Assembly: GCA_036745875.1 (NCBI GenBank)
Contig: DAIOFH010000021.1
Coordinates: forward strand, 1 to 42,319
Length of the DNA: 42,319 nucleotides
Reading direction: 5' to 3'
From: DAIOFH01 sp036745875
Lineage (GTDB): Bacteria > Planctomycetota > SZUA-567
Made by a program: the position numbers and the translations under genes. This document shows, in pieces, positions 32,575 to 42,053 of the stretch (positions within the stretch are counted from its first letter, which is position 1; the number at the start of each line of letters is the position of its first letter). The notes under the pieces were generated by a model that ran no database searches, had not been told where the DNA came from, and saw only the letters and a list, made by a program, of their open reading frames with translations.

Positions 32575-35500
32575 ATGTTCGCCGTCGCCCCGCTTGTCTT
32601 CGCCATTAGCCTGCTTGCCTCTTGCAGCTTCGCGCCCGCCTTGCGGGCGGGCGAGAATGTTTCCGTATCCCGCACCGTCGACATGGCAAACCTTCATTAT
32701 TCCCGCGGCGAATACCCGGAGGCCCTCGCTTCCGCGGAACAGGGACTTGCCGTCAACGCCTTTTACCCTCCCCTGTGGATGCTCAAGGCAAAGATCCTCC
32801 TCGGCATGGGAAATTACCAGGAGGCCTACGAATCGGTGCTCGTCTCCCTCGCCGCCGAGCCGGACGCAGTGGAAACGACCGGCGTGGCCCTGCGCATCCT
32901 TCTGGAATGGGACAATATATCGGACGCGGACAGGCAGCGTAGGATACTCGATTTTCTCTCGGAAACGGACCAGGTCCGCTTCGGCAGGGCGCTCAGTGAA
33001 TTCGTCCTGCGGCGCAGCGACTTCATCACCGACCTGGAAAAACTCATGCCTGCCTGGCAGGCGAGCGCAATCGGCCCGCCGCTGGCGAAACAAACGCTCG
33101 CCTTCTACCTTGAGCAGCAATTCACCGAGGCCTCCCGCCTGTTGCAAAACGCCGCGGCGGGGCCGGAAGAACCGTATGCGGAATTGTGTTTTCTCGTCGG
33201 GAGGATTCTTCTTTTCGACGGCGACTACGATAACAGCCTCGCCCTTCTCACGCTTGCCAAGGAGCATGGTTACGATCCCGCCCAATGCGGGACGTTTTCG
33301 GCATATATCCTGCGGGAGACGGGCCATCCGCGGGAAGCTGCCGACACCCTGGAGGACATTTGGCGGAGCGCGGCCGATCCGGTGGGCATACTCGCCGCCA
33401 TCGTCAACAACCGCCTCGACGCAGGGGAAGGCGGGAAGGCGCTGCCGCTCCTGGATGCCGCCCTCGAGGCGTTTCCGCGCCATCCCGCGCTTGAGGCCCG
33501 CAAGAGCCTTATTTACTGGGCAACAGGGATGAAGGACGAACTCGCCCGGCACGAGGAAGAATTGCGGGCCGCGAACAATACTCCCGCCCTCGGCTACGGG
33601 CGCGCCCTGATCTTTACCGCCGACGGCAATTATGCCGAAGCGAACAGGATCTACGCCGAAATCAAAAAAGTCATCAACGACGAATATGCCGATCCTCTCG
33701 ACCTGTTGTCGGTGCGTGGCTGGCTCGAGTCGCGGCACCGGTTGTTCATGCCGGCGGAAAACGCCATGATCCGCAACCTGATTCCCCTGGGAAGAAGATT
33801 GTGGAACCAGAAGCGGCATCTCGACGCCATCGCCGTCTGGGACCAGGCGGTCGTCGACAACACCCACAACGCAAACGCCCTGGTGGTCTCCACGGCGAAC
33901 ATGATCGTCGCGCAGGAAATGCCCCTCCAGGCCATGCTGTTCCTTCGCCGCCACCTGCCGGACATGAGTGCGGTCGACCTCGCCTTCTTTATGCGTGACA
34001 ACAACCTCTGGGCGGCGGCGCACACGCTCCTTTCCCATGAAAAAAAGACCAACCCGGACTCCTCGGCCTGGGCACGGGTGTTGTGCATGATCGCCGCCAT
34101 ACGCGGCAACAGGATGGAGGCGGCGGACAAGGACTTCACCGACCTGGCGGCATCTTTTCCCCCGTCCGCCCCGATGACCTTGCATTATGTCAACGCGGGC
34201 GACCTTCTGGACAGCCGGACCGTGCCACTGGACACTTACCAGGAGCTTGTCAACGAACTCTCCGCCCTTGTCGTCAACTCCGGTCTGATAACCCTGTTCC
34301 CGAAGCTGATCGGGTCGGGGCAATGGGACGCCTTTTTTGCGCAGGACCAAACGGACCTTGTCGTCCGTGTCGGCCTCAGCCTGCTCAGGGGCGGCAATGA
34401 CGAAGAGGCGGAACGCTTCATAGACGCCATCGCGGCGAGCTGCGGCGACAACGCGGGTTGCCACCTGATTCTCGCCCTGTCGGCGCTGAAAAAAGGCGAC
34501 ATGGACAAGGCCGCGTCGCATATCGAAGCCGGTCTTGAAAACGCCGTCGGGTTCCAGCGCGAATACCTGCTTGCCCTTTCCGCACGGTTCAGGGACGACC
34601 TCGACGCCGCCAGCGCACATTTTATCGCCTGCGCCGGCCTGGTCCCGGAAGACCATGCCTTCAGGCTCGAGGTTATACGTTTCCTTGTCGCCGGACACAA
34701 ATACACAAGCGCCGCCAAACTGGCAGAGCACTATGAACTGCTTTATTCCCGTGGCGTCCCCGACATCGACTATTATCTCGCCCTTTCGCGCGGCGACCTT
34801 GGCGACTACGAGGGCGCTGCCGCGGTCTGGCGCGTCCTGGTGCGCCGCTACCCCAATTCGACCGCGCCGTTGACCGGCCTTGGCTCGATTCTCAACCTCA
34901 CGGGCAAGCCACAGGAAACCATAGACCTGTTGTCGCCCCGCACAGCCATGCATGCCAACCCGGAAGTGTCGGCTCTCCTGGCGGAGGCGTGTTTCTCCCT
35001 GAGGCAGACGGAAGAAGCCTTGCGTTGGGCCAATACCGGGCTGGCGGAAAACCCGGACAATATGCGCCTGTTGACGGTTGCCGTCGGAGCCAGCGAGGCA
35101 CTGGAAGACTACGCGGCCATGGAGGGTTATGCCCGGCGCGGCCTGGAACAGGAGCCGGAATCCCCGTCCATGCACACCCTGTACGGACAGTCCCTGCTTT
35201 TCCAGGAAAAATGGGACCAACTGGCGGAACATACGGTACAGCTTTTGAACAAAAATCCCCGCAATCTCGGCGCGCTGGAGCGTGAATCCGAGCGCCTGAA
35301 AGCGCAGGACGATTATAAGGCCGCCTGGAAAGTGGATAAAATTCTGGCCGAGGATTTCGCCAACGACCCTTCACAGACCATCCGAGCCGCAGTCACCGCC
35401 GCCAGCACGGGGAAGTTCCGCTTCGCCCTCCCCGCCCTGGAACGCCTGACCGGCCTTGGCCCCAACAGCCCGATCGCCACCCTCTATTTTTCCCGTTTGA

Positions 35501-37335
35501 CCAAAGAACCGTTCCCCGGCGTAACCAGCGTCGACCGCGCCCGCGAACAGCTTTCGGTTCTTGACGGATCATACCGCTGGGTGGGGCTGTCCGCCCTGCG
35601 GCAGGGACCCAATCCGGACAAGAAGTGTCTGGAACAGACTCCGGCCATTATCATGGTCGGCAGGTCTTCCGCCGAAGCGTTGCTGGCCTTTGATGCGCTT
35701 CTCGCCGAAAAATCCGCCCGCGCCGTCCTTGTCGTGGGCGAGGAATCACTGGTGCCGGGAACGCCTGTCTGGGCGGATGTCCAGGTTATTCAACGCCTCG
35801 CCAATACCGGCAGATGGGAATTTATCCTCACCGACTACTCCCCGCCGCGTTTGCCGCTGGGGGAAGACAAGACAACCGCCTACTGGACGCAAGCCCGATG
35901 GCTTGGCAGCCGTTTCGAATCGCAGCAGGAGACGCGCCAGCGCCTCATGAACGAAATGGACCGGCTCAAACGCTGCGCAGATGCCGCCGGCATCGCCGTT
36001 TCCGGCTGGTTCCACCCTTCCTGGGGCGATTACGGGCAGCGGATAGTCGCGGTGCGTCAAGACGAGGTCGGGAGTTACCGCGAAGCGGTGGAGCGGTCGT
36101 TCTCCCTCGCCTTCACCACCACGCCGTCAGGTTATTTCAATCCGTGCGGCGACCTCCTGCGGATTCCGTCCAGAACGGTTGCCGACGCGCTTGAGGCGCA
36201 GGAACTGGCAACCAGCCTCGGCTACCAGCATCCCACCCGGCGGGCGGTGCTGGAACTGGGCAAGGTGACGAGCTGGCACGGGCAACTGTCCCGCGCCAAC
36301 CAGCATTTCGAGGAAGCGCGGGACTATCCCCTGGAGATGCGGGAGATTTCGTATTTCCAGGCCAGGAACACCTACTACGAAGGGGATGTTCCGACCGGCC
36401 TCGACCTGGCCTATGAAGCGCGGGCGGTCGATCCTGAAAACGAAAGGACGGAAAAAGCCGTCACCGATGCAGAGCGACTCAAACGGCCGCTCTTGGTGAT
36501 GGAGCCGCGCTACTGGACGGACAGCGCCGGGGAAAAGTACAAAAGCCTGGAAGCGCATTTCATGTTCCATGCCACCGACAAACTTGAACTCAGGCTGCAT
36601 GGCGGGCTTCACCGCTGGGAGGACAGGCGAAACCGCATGAACGGCGAGTCGGCCGGCGTGGGCGCGAGGTACTATTTCCGGCCGGAAAACTACCTCCTCG
36701 CCGACTTCAGAGGCGTCAACGTCCGGGACGGCGGCGGTTCCTATCTCGAAGCCGACGCGGTCTGGCACGGTTATTATTCCACAGACACACTGCGGGCGAA
36801 CGGCACCTTCGATTTCGAATACCACCGCGAGGGGATCGAGGCGATCGGTGCGCAGGAAAAGAAAATCCGAGCCAACCGCTGGGTCGCCAACACCAGCACC
36901 CGCGTCGCCAACTTCTGGGACATCGACGCCAACGCCTATTACATCCACCGCACCGATTCGAACAACACAGCCGGCATGTATTTGCGCCCGACCTACCGTT
37001 TCAAGGAGATACCGCAGTTGCGGTTCGGCTATTGGTTCGCCGCGGCGGACAGCGACCGCAACCCCGATGAATACTATGCCCCGGTTGGCTACCTGGCCCA
37101 CCAGGCGGTGGGGATGTACAGGCAGCGGGTCACGGACAAACTCTCCCTCACCGGTCTCGCCTCGTGGGGACGGGCGCGTACGGAAGGTTCGGGTTGGAAA
37201 ACCGTTTTCCGGTTCAATGCGGGGTTCGCCTGGAACGTAACGGAAAAAGTCAACATTTCCGGCAATTACCAGTATCTCAAACTGCCGGATTATACCTTGC
37301 GGCAGTACGGCCTTGCCTTGGGCATAAGGTTTTAG
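32575..37335 (+). CDS. TPR outer-membrane exporter with NodB-like insert and C-terminal beta-barrel
   Basis: The protein of about 1,586 residues begins with a signal peptide (FAVAPLVFAISLLAS, cleavage likely after ALRA) and a superhelix of many TPRs to about residue 1000 (for example YPEALASAEQGLAVNAFYPPLWMLKA). Residues about 1020-1190 look like a degenerate NodB fold (FHPSWGDYG and AFTTTPSGYFNPCGDLLRIP) without the D-D-G or H-T-x-x-H residues. More TPRs follow, and about 280 residues of amphipathic strands end in GIRF, the terminal phenylalanine used by the Bam machinery. The architecture parallels PgaA and BcsC, which carry polymer across the outer membrane. The start is uncertain: no good ribosome site fits the ATG, and GGAGAATATTT precedes an upstream in-frame CTG (about 32533). 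Confidence 0.85.
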   Translation: MFAVAPLVFAISLLASCSFAPALRAGENVSVSRTVDMANLHYSRGEYPEALASAEQGLAVNAFYPPLWMLKAKILLGMGNYQEAYESVLVSLAAEPDAVETTGVALRILLEWDNISDADRQRRILDFLSETDQVRFGRALSEFVLRRSDFITDLEKLMPAWQASAIGPPLAKQTLAFYLEQQFTEASRLLQNAAAGPEEPYAELCFLVGRILLFDGDYDNSLALLTLAKEHGYDPAQCGTFSAYILRETGHPREAADTLEDIWRSAADPVGILAAIVNNRLDAGEGGKALPLLDAALEAFPRHPALEARKSLIYWATGMKDELARHEEELRAANNTPALGYGRALIFTADGNYAEANRIYAEIKKVINDEYADPLDLLSVRGWLESRHRLFMPAENAMIRNLIPLGRRLWNQKRHLDAIAVWDQAVVDNTHNANALVVSTANMIVAQEMPLQAMLFLRRHLPDMSAVDLAFFMRDNNLWAAAHTLLSHEKKTNPDSSAWARVLCMIAAIRGNRMEAADKDFTDLAASFPPSAPMTLHYVNAGDLLDSRTVPLDTYQELVNELSALVVNSGLITLFPKLIGSGQWDAFFAQDQTDLVVRVGLSLLRGGNDEEAERFIDAIAASCGDNAGCHLILALSALKKGDMDKAASHIEAGLENAVGFQREYLLALSARFRDDLDAASAHFIACAGLVPEDHAFRLEVIRFLVAGHKYTSAAKLAEHYELLYSRGVPDIDYYLALSRGDLGDYEGAAAVWRVLVRRYPNSTAPLTGLGSILNLTGKPQETIDLLSPRTAMHANPEVSALLAEACFSLRQTEEALRWANTGLAENPDNMRLLTVAVGASEALEDYAAMEGYARRGLEQEPESPSMHTLYGQSLLFQEKWDQLAEHTVQLLNKNPRNLGALERESERLKAQDDYKAAWKVDKILAEDFANDPSQTIRAAVTAASTGKFRFALPALERLTGLGPNSPIATLYFSRLTKEPFPGVTSVDRAREQLSVLDGSYRWVGLSALRQGPNPDKKCLEQTPAIIMVGRSSAEALLAFDALLAEKSARAVLVVGEESLVPGTPVWADVQVIQRLANTGRWEFILTDYSPPRLPLGEDKTTAYWTQARWLGSRFESQQETRQRLMNEMDRLKRCADAAGIAVSGWFHPSWGDYGQRIVAVRQDEVGSYREAVERSFSLAFTTTPSGYFNPCGDLLRIPSRTVADALEAQELATSLGYQHPTRRAVLELGKVTSWHGQLSRANQHFEEARDYPLEMREISYFQARNTYYEGDVPTGLDLAYEARAVDPENERTEKAVTDAERLKRPLLVMEPRYWTDSAGEKYKSLEAHFMFHATDKLELRLHGGLHRWEDRRNRMNGESAGVGARYYFRPENYLLADFRGVNVRDGGGSYLEADAVWHGYYSTDTLRANGTFDFEYHREGIEAIGAQEKKIRANRWVANTSTRVANFWDIDANAYYIHRTDSNNTAGMYLRPTYRFKEIPQLRFGYWFAAADSDRNPDEYYAPVGYLAHQAVGMYRQRVTDKLSLTGLASWGRARTEGSGWKTVFRFNAGFAWNVTEKVNISGNYQYLKLPDYTLRQYGLALGIRF

Positions 37336-37377
37336 GGGCATTTTACAAGCAATACGTGAGGATGGCTCGGATACTAT

Positions 37378-37420
37378 TACGCCTCACCCCAACCACCTCC
37401 CCTTAGGGGGAGTAAATAGG
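37378..37420. repeat. GC-rich palindromic intergenic repeat
   Basis: CCTCACCCCAACCACCTCCCCTTAGGGGGAG falls in the gap between the exporter and the GH18 gene. CTCCCCTTAGGGGGAG forms the hairpin. It is related to the repeats at 1260 and 16011. It could trim transcription between the two genes. Confidence 0.5.
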
Positions 37421-37461
37421 CCCGTGATCCCCGCGCTTATGATTACGATATGGAGACAGCC

Positions 37462-40400
37462 ATGGCGAACAGGCATTGCCTGCTATTCATATTCCTGATT
37501 GGTGTCGCGATATATTCCAGCCACTCCCGGCTGGCCGCACAGGAGAAGGCCGATCCCACCCTCACGGCCTGGCTCGTCGACTGGGACGCTGGAAGCGGCA
37601 GGGACGAAGCGATGGCGCTTGGCTCAGTTCTGGCGTCGACCCAGATATTCGCCGCCTATTTCGACGAAAACGACAACCCCTACATACCTGAAAAATACCG
37701 CGAATGGCTTCGCGACAACAGGGAAGAACTGTTCCGTAACAGTGACTTCCACCTCACCATCGTCAATGACATCGTCCCCGCCTCGGGAGAGAGCGCGGAA
37801 AAGGACCCGGACCTCCTTAGCCGCCTCCTGGCCACCCCGGAAGCGCGGGAGCGGCACCGCCACGCCCTTGTCGATCTTGCGGAATCGGTCGGCTGCGCCG
37901 GACTGGACATCGATTACGAACGGATCAAAAGCGAGGATTGGCCCGCTTTTCTCGATTTCGCGGCCGGCCTGGACCGGGACCTGTCTTCGCGCGGCCTCGC
38001 CCTGCGGGTCGTTCTCGAACCGAAAAAGCTCTACCTTGAAACGCCCCTTCCCAAGGGCCCGGAATACGTTCTCATGGCCTACAACCTGTTTGGCGGTCAT
38101 TCCGGCCCCGGCCCGAAAGCCGATCCGGAGTTTATTTTCCGCCTGCGGGAGTGGTGCGAAAACGGCGGGAACACCATGCGCCTCGCCCTGTCGGCAGGCG
38201 GCTTTGTCTGGCGTGAAAACGGCAAGACCCGCAGCGTCACCGAAAACCAGGCGGCGGAACTGGCACTCCAGAACGACGTCAAAATGCGTCGCGACCCCAT
38301 CTCCCTCTACCTGAACTATTCGTATCAGGACGAAAACGGGGAGACCTTTACTGTCTGGTACGCAGACGGCGTAACCTTCCGCAACCTGATCCAGGCGGGG
38401 CGCGCGGCGGATTTCACTGATTTCGCCCTGTGGCGGCTTGGCGGGAACGCGCGGGAAACCATCGCGGTACTTGGAGAAATGTTCAACCGAGAACAAAAGT
38501 CCAACGTGTATTATGTCGATGCCTCGGCAAGCATATCGGGAAACGGCCTTGCTTTCGCCTCCCCGTTCGCGACACTGGCGGAGGCGATACAGGCAGCGAG
38601 GGACGGGGATACGATCCTCGTCCAGCCCGGCATCTATCACGAAAATCTGGTCATCGATAAAAAGCTCACCATCCAGCCCACGCCGGCATACGACCAGGGC
38701 ACACCGGTCAAAATCGTCGGCAAGGGCTCCGCCGCCACTCTCGCCGGCTCGGGCAGAAGCGTCTGGAAAGGCGTGGAGTTCAGCAACTCCGGCGACAACG
38801 ACCTGCTTGCTCTCGGCAATTTCAGCGGCCGTTTCGAGCATTGCGCCTTTCGCGTCGGCGGCACTGCGGAGGACGAACCCGGCATCCGCCTGTCGCAGTC
38901 CGATGTCTCCTTCCACGCCTGCGCCTTTTTCGGCAACGGCGGCGGCGGGCTTTCTTTTGCCGGATACAACGAGGCGGAAAGCCGCGCCAAACGCTGGATC
39001 GACTTCACCTACTGTTTTTTCACCGGATTCGGGGGCGATCTGGTCGCCGCCACAGGTGACCTGGATATCCGCTTCGCCCACTGCCTCGCCACCCGTAACA
39101 ACCGCATCCTCAGCAGGACCACGCATTTTACCGGCGCCGCCTCAATTATCAACAGCCTCCTCTATTTCAACGAGTCGGCGTATATCGCCAACGACATTTC
39201 ATCCCTTACGCCGATCAGGATCGTAAACACGTTCTATACGCCGTACCTGAACAACCGCCTTTGGGTCATGGCGCCCCGGCTGGAAGCGCACCCGGGCATC
39301 GACGCTGAGAACATCAGCCAAAAATCGCCCCGCTTCAACCGGATCGGGAGGACGATACTGCTGAATCTCGGCATCGACGACACGATAAACATCGGCGTCT
39401 GGCAGGACCTGGCGAAGATTGCCCAGCCCTTCGGTTATGCCGCTACCCTGGCGATCAACACCGGCGTCGCGACGGAAAAGGATTGGCAGGACATCAGGGA
39501 CACCTTTGCCACGGGCAATGAGATAGGCTCCCACACTTCCAGCCATGCCTCCATGCGCACCACCCCTCCCCTCACCATCGGCTATCTCACGCCGGAAGTG
39601 CAGGACGCCCGGCTCAGCATTGTCCAGGGGAAAACCCTGGTCATCCGCTCGGGCGGCGAAGTTGTCTTCGAGGTTGCGCTTGACGAACCAGGGTTGAACA
39701 TCAACAGGTTCACCCGCAACCTGGGGAGGATGGGAATCAACGTCGTCCTCTCCCCGTACCATGCCGGAGTGCCGCCGACGTTGCTGGAAGCGGTCGACGA
39801 TCTCGACATCGCCTTCCCAAACCCCGTCGTCCCGCTGTATCTGGACACGGAGAAGTTCCTCGAGTTCGAGCTTGCCACGTCCATGGAGGAGATACGAGCC
39901 CATTTCACCGAGCTTGACAAAATACCTTTCATCAACCCCTTTGCCATCAACTCCCCGGTGGTGAAAAAGGCGTTGCACAATGTGGGTTACTATTGCGCCA
40001 GATCGGACGTCGAGGAGGAGGAATCCGGCGGGGTGGGCCCGGACGGCAAGGCCATATTCAATGTCTACAACATCCCCAGCATTTCCTTCAACAACATGCA
40101 AACCGCCGTACCCGACAACGACGTAATCGAGACCATGCTGCAGGTCCTCGACTACGTCAAGACGCATTTTTACGCCTTGTCGATCTATTCGCACAGCCCC
40201 CGCGAGCTGTCTATCGAAAGTTGGGGCAGGGTGCTGACGCTTCTGTCGCGTGATCCGGATTTCGAAGTGGTGACGCTGACGGAAATGGCCGGGCGAATAC
40301 GGGAAAAAGGCAAAAACATCGGCCAGGGTGTGTACGAGCTGAAGGCGGACGCGCCGATGTACGATTTCCATCCGCGACCGGACTCGCCGCTCATTGGCGC

Positions 40401-40494
40401 GGGGCTGCGCCTTGGCATAGGGACGGATTTCGAAGGCAAGGCGCTCCCCTTGCGGGAAGCGCCTACGGTGGGATTGTATCAATTTCAAAAATAG
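37462..40494 (+). CDS. Exported GH18 + beta-helix + polysaccharide deacetylase protein
   Basis: The 1,010-residue protein has a signal peptide (NRHCLLFIFLIGVAIYSS, cleavage near LAA at about 26). Residues about 30-345 follow a GH18 barrel: AGLDIDYE near 145-152 is the D-x-x-D-x-D-x-E motif with the first Asp replaced but the catalytic Glu kept, and MAYNLF and FALWRLGG are also typical. Residues about 350-590 are a right-handed parallel beta-helix (YYVDASASISGNGLAFASPF, FATLAEAIQAARDGDTILVQPGIYHENLVI). Residues about 625-950 are NodB-like, with LNLGIDDT in the first motif and an intact GNEIGSHTSSH. Cleavage plus deacetylation of a GlcNAc-containing chain is inferred, as PgaB does with a different hydrolase. 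GGAGACAGCC fixes the ATG at 37462. Confidence 0.82.
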   Translation: MANRHCLLFIFLIGVAIYSSHSRLAAQEKADPTLTAWLVDWDAGSGRDEAMALGSVLASTQIFAAYFDENDNPYIPEKYREWLRDNREELFRNSDFHLTIVNDIVPASGESAEKDPDLLSRLLATPEARERHRHALVDLAESVGCAGLDIDYERIKSEDWPAFLDFAAGLDRDLSSRGLALRVVLEPKKLYLETPLPKGPEYVLMAYNLFGGHSGPGPKADPEFIFRLREWCENGGNTMRLALSAGGFVWRENGKTRSVTENQAAELALQNDVKMRRDPISLYLNYSYQDENGETFTVWYADGVTFRNLIQAGRAADFTDFALWRLGGNARETIAVLGEMFNREQKSNVYYVDASASISGNGLAFASPFATLAEAIQAARDGDTILVQPGIYHENLVIDKKLTIQPTPAYDQGTPVKIVGKGSAATLAGSGRSVWKGVEFSNSGDNDLLALGNFSGRFEHCAFRVGGTAEDEPGIRLSQSDVSFHACAFFGNGGGGLSFAGYNEAESRAKRWIDFTYCFFTGFGGDLVAATGDLDIRFAHCLATRNNRILSRTTHFTGAASIINSLLYFNESAYIANDISSLTPIRIVNTFYTPYLNNRLWVMAPRLEAHPGIDAENISQKSPRFNRIGRTILLNLGIDDTINIGVWQDLAKIAQPFGYAATLAINTGVATEKDWQDIRDTFATGNEIGSHTSSHASMRTTPPLTIGYLTPEVQDARLSIVQGKTLVIRSGGEVVFEVALDEPGLNINRFTRNLGRMGINVVLSPYHAGVPPTLLEAVDDLDIAFPNPVVPLYLDTEKFLEFELATSMEEIRAHFTELDKIPFINPFAINSPVVKKALHNVGYYCARSDVEEEESGGVGPDGKAIFNVYNIPSISFNNMQTAVPDNDVIETMLQVLDYVKTHFYALSIYSHSPRELSIESWGRVLTLLSRDPDFEVVTLTEMAGRIREKGKNIGQGVYELKADAPMYDFHPRPDSPLIGAGLRLGIGTDFEGKALPLREAPTVGLYQFQK

Positions 40495-40510
40495 CATCAA
40501 TTGCGCGGGA

Positions 40511-41110
40511 TCAAGCGAACAGTTTGAACTGTTCCTCGATCGGCTTTTTTTCCGGATTGCCCGGTTCGGAATTGGCCTTGCCAAACGGCATCTGCGCGAT
40601 CAGCTTCCAGCCGACCGGCAGGTTCCAGGTGCGGGCAACTTCCGCTTCTATGAGGTTGCCGTAGTGCTGCAACGACGCGCCGAGTCCCACGTCCCTCAGG
40701 AGCGTCCAGACGACGTACTGGAGCATCCCCGCCGAGTTCATTGAGAAGCCGGGGATCATTTCGCTGTAAAGGGCGAATTCCTTCATCATTGTGTCCAGCT
40801 GCATCCTGTCTTCATAAAACAGTACGGTCCCGTGCCCGGCGGCAAAAGAGTTGATCTTGTTTTCGGTCTTGGGAAAATCCTCTTCCGGGACTATCTTCCT
40901 GAGCGTTTCCTTCACAATATTCCACAGCTTCTTGTGCTGGTCCTTCAGGAGCAACACCACCCGGGCGGTTTGCGAATTGAACGCCGACGGCGTATGCAGC
41001 ACGGCGAACTCCACCAACTCCTGTATTTCGGCATCGGAAATCGGACTGGCTGAAGTGATGTCGTAATTGCTGTGACGGTTCTTGATCGCGGTTCTCAGAT
41101 CGCTACCCAT
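40511..41110 (-). CDS. Nitroreductase family protein, Frm2-like
   Basis: The 199-residue protein matches the compact FMN-dependent nitroreductase group that includes yeast Frm2: IKNRHSNYDITSASPISD with the flavin-contacting basic residues, HTPSAFNSQTARVVLLL, GTVLFYED, and DVGLGASLQHYGN near the second flavin segment. Such enzymes reduce nitro or quinone compounds with NAD(P)H; the physiological substrate here is unknown. GGGAGA precedes the ATG. It ends 16 bases from the end of the GH18 gene (convergent) and follows a small hypothetical gene by 24 bases. Confidence 0.88.
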   Translation of the reverse strand: MGSDLRTAIKNRHSNYDITSASPISDAEIQELVEFAVLHTPSAFNSQTARVVLLLKDQHKKLWNIVKETLRKIVPEEDFPKTENKINSFAAGHGTVLFYEDRMQLDTMMKEFALYSEMIPGFSMNSAGMLQYVVWTLLRDVGLGASLQHYGNLIEAEVARTWNLPVGWKLIAQMPFGKANSEPGNPEKKPIEEQFKLFA

Positions 41111-41134
41111 ATCTTTCTCCCTCTTACAATGGCA

Positions 41135-41473
41135 TTATGACAGACCACCAAACTCCACAATACACACAATTTTCCCATCCACCGCCTTGTCCAATTCGGA
41201 GATGACCGCGGTCACCGCAAGCATCGGGTTCAGGTGCCGGTGAACTTCGAATATGAAAACCTGTTTGTTGTTGAATACTTCATGCAATTCTTCCTGGTGG
41301 CTTTCCGGCACAACCAAGCGGAAAATCAGCCGTTCCACCGGCACGCTGCCCTTGGGCGAGCGCTTCAAAGGGTCTTTTTTCGGACGGTAAAAAACTTCGC
41401 CGGTCGTGCCGGTGAGAGCTTTGCTGTTTATGAAAAAAGTGTCAGGGTTGACAGGCACGTTGACGGCTTCCAT
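41135..41473 (-). CDS. Small hypothetical protein
   Basis: The 112-residue protein is not one I recognise. It has no signal peptide or transmembrane segment. It is rich in charged residues with alternating hydrophobic strands (RLIFRLVVPESHQEELHEVF, KQVFIFEVHRHLNPMLAVTA, GKIVCIVEFGG). The start at 41473 is supported by GAGGAGG six to seven bases upstream; the much longer frame upstream is antisense to another gene and is not real. It probably forms a two-gene operon with the nitroreductase. Confidence 0.7.
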   Translation of the reverse strand: MEAVNVPVNPDTFFINSKALTGTTGEVFYRPKKDPLKRSPKGSVPVERLIFRLVVPESHQEELHEVFNNKQVFIFEVHRHLNPMLAVTAVISELDKAVDGKIVCIVEFGGLS

Positions 41474-41680
41474 CGGGAGCCTCCTCTCCACTTCATTCAG
41501 CAGTATACTCGAAAATAAACTGTCCCGCAATTTTTCCCCGCTTCTACATACTGTCACTGTTAATTCGTTTTGCCTGAGTAAAAACAAAATATTACCCTTG
41601 ATTTTAATTAACGCTTTTCGTTTACTTTCTAAATGGGGAGGGTAACCAAACCATTCAACCACATGCCAGGGGGAAATATC

Positions 41681-41938
41681 ATGCATAAGGCATTTCTGGG
41701 AATTTGTCTGGCCGTCGCATTCACCGTTTTCGCGCCGTATTCCTATTGCCGCGGCGGCGAGACGGATGTCACCATAACCCTGCCGGAAGAGGTAGGGGAG
41801 GCACCTGACAGGGTCGGGGTCCATATAGAGACGCCGCAGGAAAAACGGGAAAGCGCCTGGATGCAGGCCGCCATGATCGGCGGCGGCATCATCGTGGCGG
41901 GGGTGATAATCGCCCTTGTCCTGAAAAGGCGCGAGTAA
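41681..41938 (+). CDS. Small exported membrane protein of unknown function
   Basis: The 85-residue product has a signal peptide (HKAFLGICLAVAFTVFAPYS), a short acidic extracytoplasmic segment, and one C-terminal transmembrane helix (AAMIGGGIIVAGVIIALVL) ending in KRRE. This is a type I topology with a positively charged cytoplasmic tail. The ATG at 41681 is chosen because AGGGGG lies seven bases upstream. No family is recognised. The 207-base divergent region to the minus-strand gene at 41473 presumably contains both promoters. Confidence 0.7.
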   Translation: MHKAFLGICLAVAFTVFAPYSYCRGGETDVTITLPEEVGEAPDRVGVHIETPQEKRESAWMQAAMIGGGIIVAGVIIALVLKRRE

Positions 41939-42053
41939 CGGCCGCGCATGACGACAGTAAGTAAGAAGAATCCGAAAAACCGGAAAAAAGGAAGTGCCTT
42001 CCGTTTTTCGATGTTTTCCAAACGAGGGGAAAACAGCTGGAAAGGAAAAAGCC

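Noticed and set aside
32575..32650. Calling the exporter a lipoprotein from LLASC near its N-terminus
   Set aside because: A cleavage site after ALRA fits signal peptidase I, and a protein with a C-terminal barrel does not need a lipid anchor; the lipobox may be fortuitous.
32548..35232. Long minus-strand open frame of about 890 codons antisense to the TPR exporter
   Set aside because: It mirrors the codon pattern of the plus-strand gene, has no recognisable domain or ribosome site, and the opposite strand encodes a clear TPR protein.
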